From Campylobacteraceae bacterium (lineage in GTDB: Bacteria; Campylobacterota; Campylobacteria; Campylobacterales; JALSKU01), in contig WFMT01000077.1 of the NCBI GenBank assembly GCA_015488975.1, positions 1-7,628 on the forward strand: a stretch of 7,628 bases of DNA, in the 5' to 3' direction. The first letter of the stretch is position 1. Each line of letters begins with the position of its first letter. Made by a program: the position numbers and the translations under genes. Below, in pieces: positions 6,102 through 7,628 of this stretch. The notes below the pieces were generated by a model, which saw only the letters and a list, made by a program, of their open reading frames with translations, was not told the DNA's origin and made no database searches.

Positions 6102-7211
6102 ATGAAAAAGATTTTATATATTACCGATCGAGAGGAATATTCTGAACACAATTTTATAGGTCCTCTTTTTGAAAAATATCTATCTGAGTATTTGCAAGTA
6201 GATATTGTCTATTTTTCAAGCTACAAAAGTTATTTGGGGCAAAAAGATCGATGCCTAATCATACCTGAATTTAAAAAAAAGAATATGTTTAAGTGCTTGG
6301 AAGATAATGATATAAATATTTCAAGTTATGACTATATCATTGTTAGAAATATGCACGATGTTTTAAAATATGTATTGGAAAACAAAAATAAGTACAACAT
6401 AAAAGTAGGTTTCAGGCTCTCTTTTCCAAAAATTACCGGGGAGTTAGAGCGAGCAAAAGCCGAAAACAGATCCAACTTGGTGAAAGTTATAAATCACAAG
6501 TTAAGAACTTACTCAAAATCACAACTCATAAACCAATGTGATATTTTCCTGCCGACTTCAAAACAGATGCAAGAAGTGTATTATCCTAATATCAAAACAA
6601 AAATATTTGTTATCCCCTCAGCTATAGATCCTCAAAGACTTCATGACAAAGTAAGCAGAAATGACAAGAAAATCATTTTTGCTTATGAGGGAACACTTAG
6701 CAAGCTAAGAAATTTTGAAGTGGTTTTAGAAGCATTTTGCACCATAAAAAAAGACAACTGGGAACTCCATATCTCAACTAAAGATATGGAGTATGCCAAA
6801 GAATATGTAAAATCTTCCAGTTTAAACCAAGACAAAATAAAGATTTCAAAAGCCACTACAAAAGACGAATTACTAAACTTTATAACAAGGTGCGATGTAG
6901 GACTTTCACTTTTACCTGATATTAGTATTTTCAATACTTCCGTTCATCTGAAGATTATGGATTATTATACAAGCGGAGTTCCCTCTCTGATGTCAAATAA
7001 TGCCCAAAACAGTTCAATCTTTACAGATGAAAAAGATGCTTGGCTTTGTGATTTTAATATAAAAGCTATCTCCCAAAAATTGGAAAAAATCATTGACACT
7101 CCAAAAGACAAGATTAGGGCTATGGGCAAAGCTGGTCAAGAGAGGCTACTTGATGTAAGAAATTATAAAATAATAGCAAAAAAACTATCAAATGCACTAA
7201 ACGAGATATAA
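6102..7211 (+). CDS. GT-B glycosyltransferase, GT4-like
   Basis: The product has 369 residues and is probably cytoplasmic, as no signal peptide is seen. It would transfer a sugar from a nucleotide-sugar donor to an unknown acceptor, perhaps in surface polysaccharide or glycan synthesis. The N-terminal half has a Rossmann-like start (KKILYITDREEYSEHNFIGP) and ends in CDIFLPTSKQMQEVYY and IFVIPSAID, the usual lead to the linker of GT-B enzymes. The C-terminal half opens with YEGTLSKLRNFEVVLEAF (195-212), a donor-domain signature, and continues with CDVGLSLLP and HLKIMDYYTSGVP (282-294), the region of the EX7E motif. Asp287 stands where many relatives have Glu. The ATG at 6102 follows AGGAGA by eight bases. 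It lies alone between mqo and glnB, not in a glycan cluster within this window, so donor and acceptor cannot be inferred. Confidence 0.82.
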   Translation: MKKILYITDREEYSEHNFIGPLFEKYLSEYLQVDIVYFSSYKSYLGQKDRCLIIPEFKKKNMFKCLEDNDINISSYDYIIVRNMHDVLKYVLENKNKYNIKVGFRLSFPKITGELERAKAENRSNLVKVINHKLRTYSKSQLINQCDIFLPTSKQMQEVYYPNIKTKIFVIPSAIDPQRLHDKVSRNDKKIIFAYEGTLSKLRNFEVVLEAFCTIKKDNWELHISTKDMEYAKEYVKSSSLNQDKIKISKATTKDELLNFITRCDVGLSLLPDISIFNTSVHLKIMDYYTSGVPSLMSNNAQNSSIFTDEKDAWLCDFNIKAISQKLEKIIDTPKDKIRAMGKAGQERLLDVRNYKIIAKKLSNALNEI

Positions 7212-7249
7212 GAAGTATTACAATATACCTCTTAATCAAAAATAAATGA

Positions 7250-7255
7250 TATAAA
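7250..7255 (+). promoter_or_regulatory. Weak candidate -10 for glnB
   Basis: TATAAA at 7250-7255 lies 34 bases upstream of the glnB ATG, in the 78-base gap after the glycosyltransferase. No -35 is recognisable and no sigma-54 signature (TGGCAC with TTGCA) is seen. The gap has no convincing terminator, so read-through from the glycosyltransferase is possible as well. Confidence 0.3.
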
Positions 7256-7289
7256 TTGTAAAATTAAATATTAAATTTTAGGAGCAAAT

Positions 7290-7628
7290 ATGAAAAAGAT
7301 TGTAGCTATTATAAAACCTTTTAAACTTGAAGATGTAAAAGATGCTTTAGGAGAGATAGAAGTTAGCGGTATGACAGTAAGTGAAGTAAAAGGATACGGA
7401 AGACAGCAAGGTCACAGCGAACTTTACAGAGGTGCTGAATATGTTGTTGACTTTTTGCCAAAAATAAAGATAGAAATCGTAGTAAAAAATGAAGATACAG
7501 ATAAAGCTGTTGAAGCTATAGTAAAATCAGCAAAAACCGGTAAAATCGGTGATGGAAAGATATTTGTAAGCAGTATTGACAGAGTTATAAGAATAAGAAC
7601 AAACGAAGAAAACGAAGAAGCAATTTAA
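7290..7628 (+). CDS. glnB: Nitrogen regulatory protein P-II
   Basis: This is a complete 112-residue P-II protein, the standard family length. The trimer senses 2-oxoglutarate and ATP/ADP and controls partners such as glutamine synthetase regulation or the AmtB ammonium channel. The T-loop GRQQGHSELYRGAEYVVDF holds Tyr46 and Tyr51, the latter the uridylylation site in E. coli GlnB. The nucleotide-binding residues TGKIGDGK (83-90), Arg101 and Arg103 are present. Asp54 and the sequence EYVVDFLPKIKIEIV are nearer to E. coli GlnB than to GlnK, which has Asn54. The ATG at 7290 follows AGGAG by five bases. Its stop is the last codon of the window, so an amtB or glnA neighbour, the usual partners, cannot be checked. 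Which partner it regulates, and whether Tyr51 is modified in this organism, is not shown by the sequence. Confidence 0.95.
   Translation: MKKIVAIIKPFKLEDVKDALGEIEVSGMTVSEVKGYGRQQGHSELYRGAEYVVDFLPKIKIEIVVKNEDTDKAVEAIVKSAKTGKIGDGKIFVSSIDRVIRIRTNEENEEAI

Noticed and set aside
7212..7289. Sigma-54 promoter or terminator between the glycosyltransferase and glnB
   Set aside because: No GG-N10-GC signature is present, and the only inverted repeat (around 7215-7228) has four-base arms and no T-run.

Overview
The window is AT-rich and reads as chromosomal DNA from a member of the Campylobacterota (Sulfurimonas, Sulfurovum or Arcobacter-like). The main reasons are a malate:quinone oxidoreductase of the Helicobacter pylori type, the low G+C, strong purine-rich ribosome binding sites, and a promoter of the T-run plus TATAAT style common in this phylum. 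The genus cannot be fixed from the sequence alone. No insertion sequence, tRNA, rRNA or CRISPR array is visible.

Left part (1-4351, minus strand): one compact five-gene operon for envelope proteins, read right to left. It holds a 471-residue COG3014-type lipoprotein, a YcfL-like (DUF1425) lipoprotein, an LpoB-like lipoprotein, a 453-residue secreted protein, and a secreted CsgG-like protein that runs off the left edge. The first three carry a lipobox and the last two an ordinary signal peptide. The genes overlap or are separated by 9 bases or less, and a fully consensus sigma-70 promoter (TTGACA, 17 bases, TATAAT) sits just upstream. ycfL followed by lpoB is the order also found in E. coli. 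The last two proteins share a domain. The operon looks like an uncharacterised periplasmic and outer-membrane assembly, and it is the most interesting part of the window.

Middle (4352-5949): a divergent intergenic region, then mqo on the plus strand. A perfect 16-bp inverted repeat with a 3-base centre lies over the probable mqo promoter and looks like the operator of an unseen repressor.

Right part (6102-7628, plus strand): a single GT-B (GT4-like) glycosyltransferase with its own promoter, then a complete P-II nitrogen regulator (glnB) whose stop codon is the last three bases. Mqo links the TCA cycle to the quinone pool and P-II reads 2-oxoglutarate and ATP/ADP, so both touch central carbon and nitrogen status. 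Nothing in the sequence ties the glycosyltransferase or the lipoprotein operon to them.
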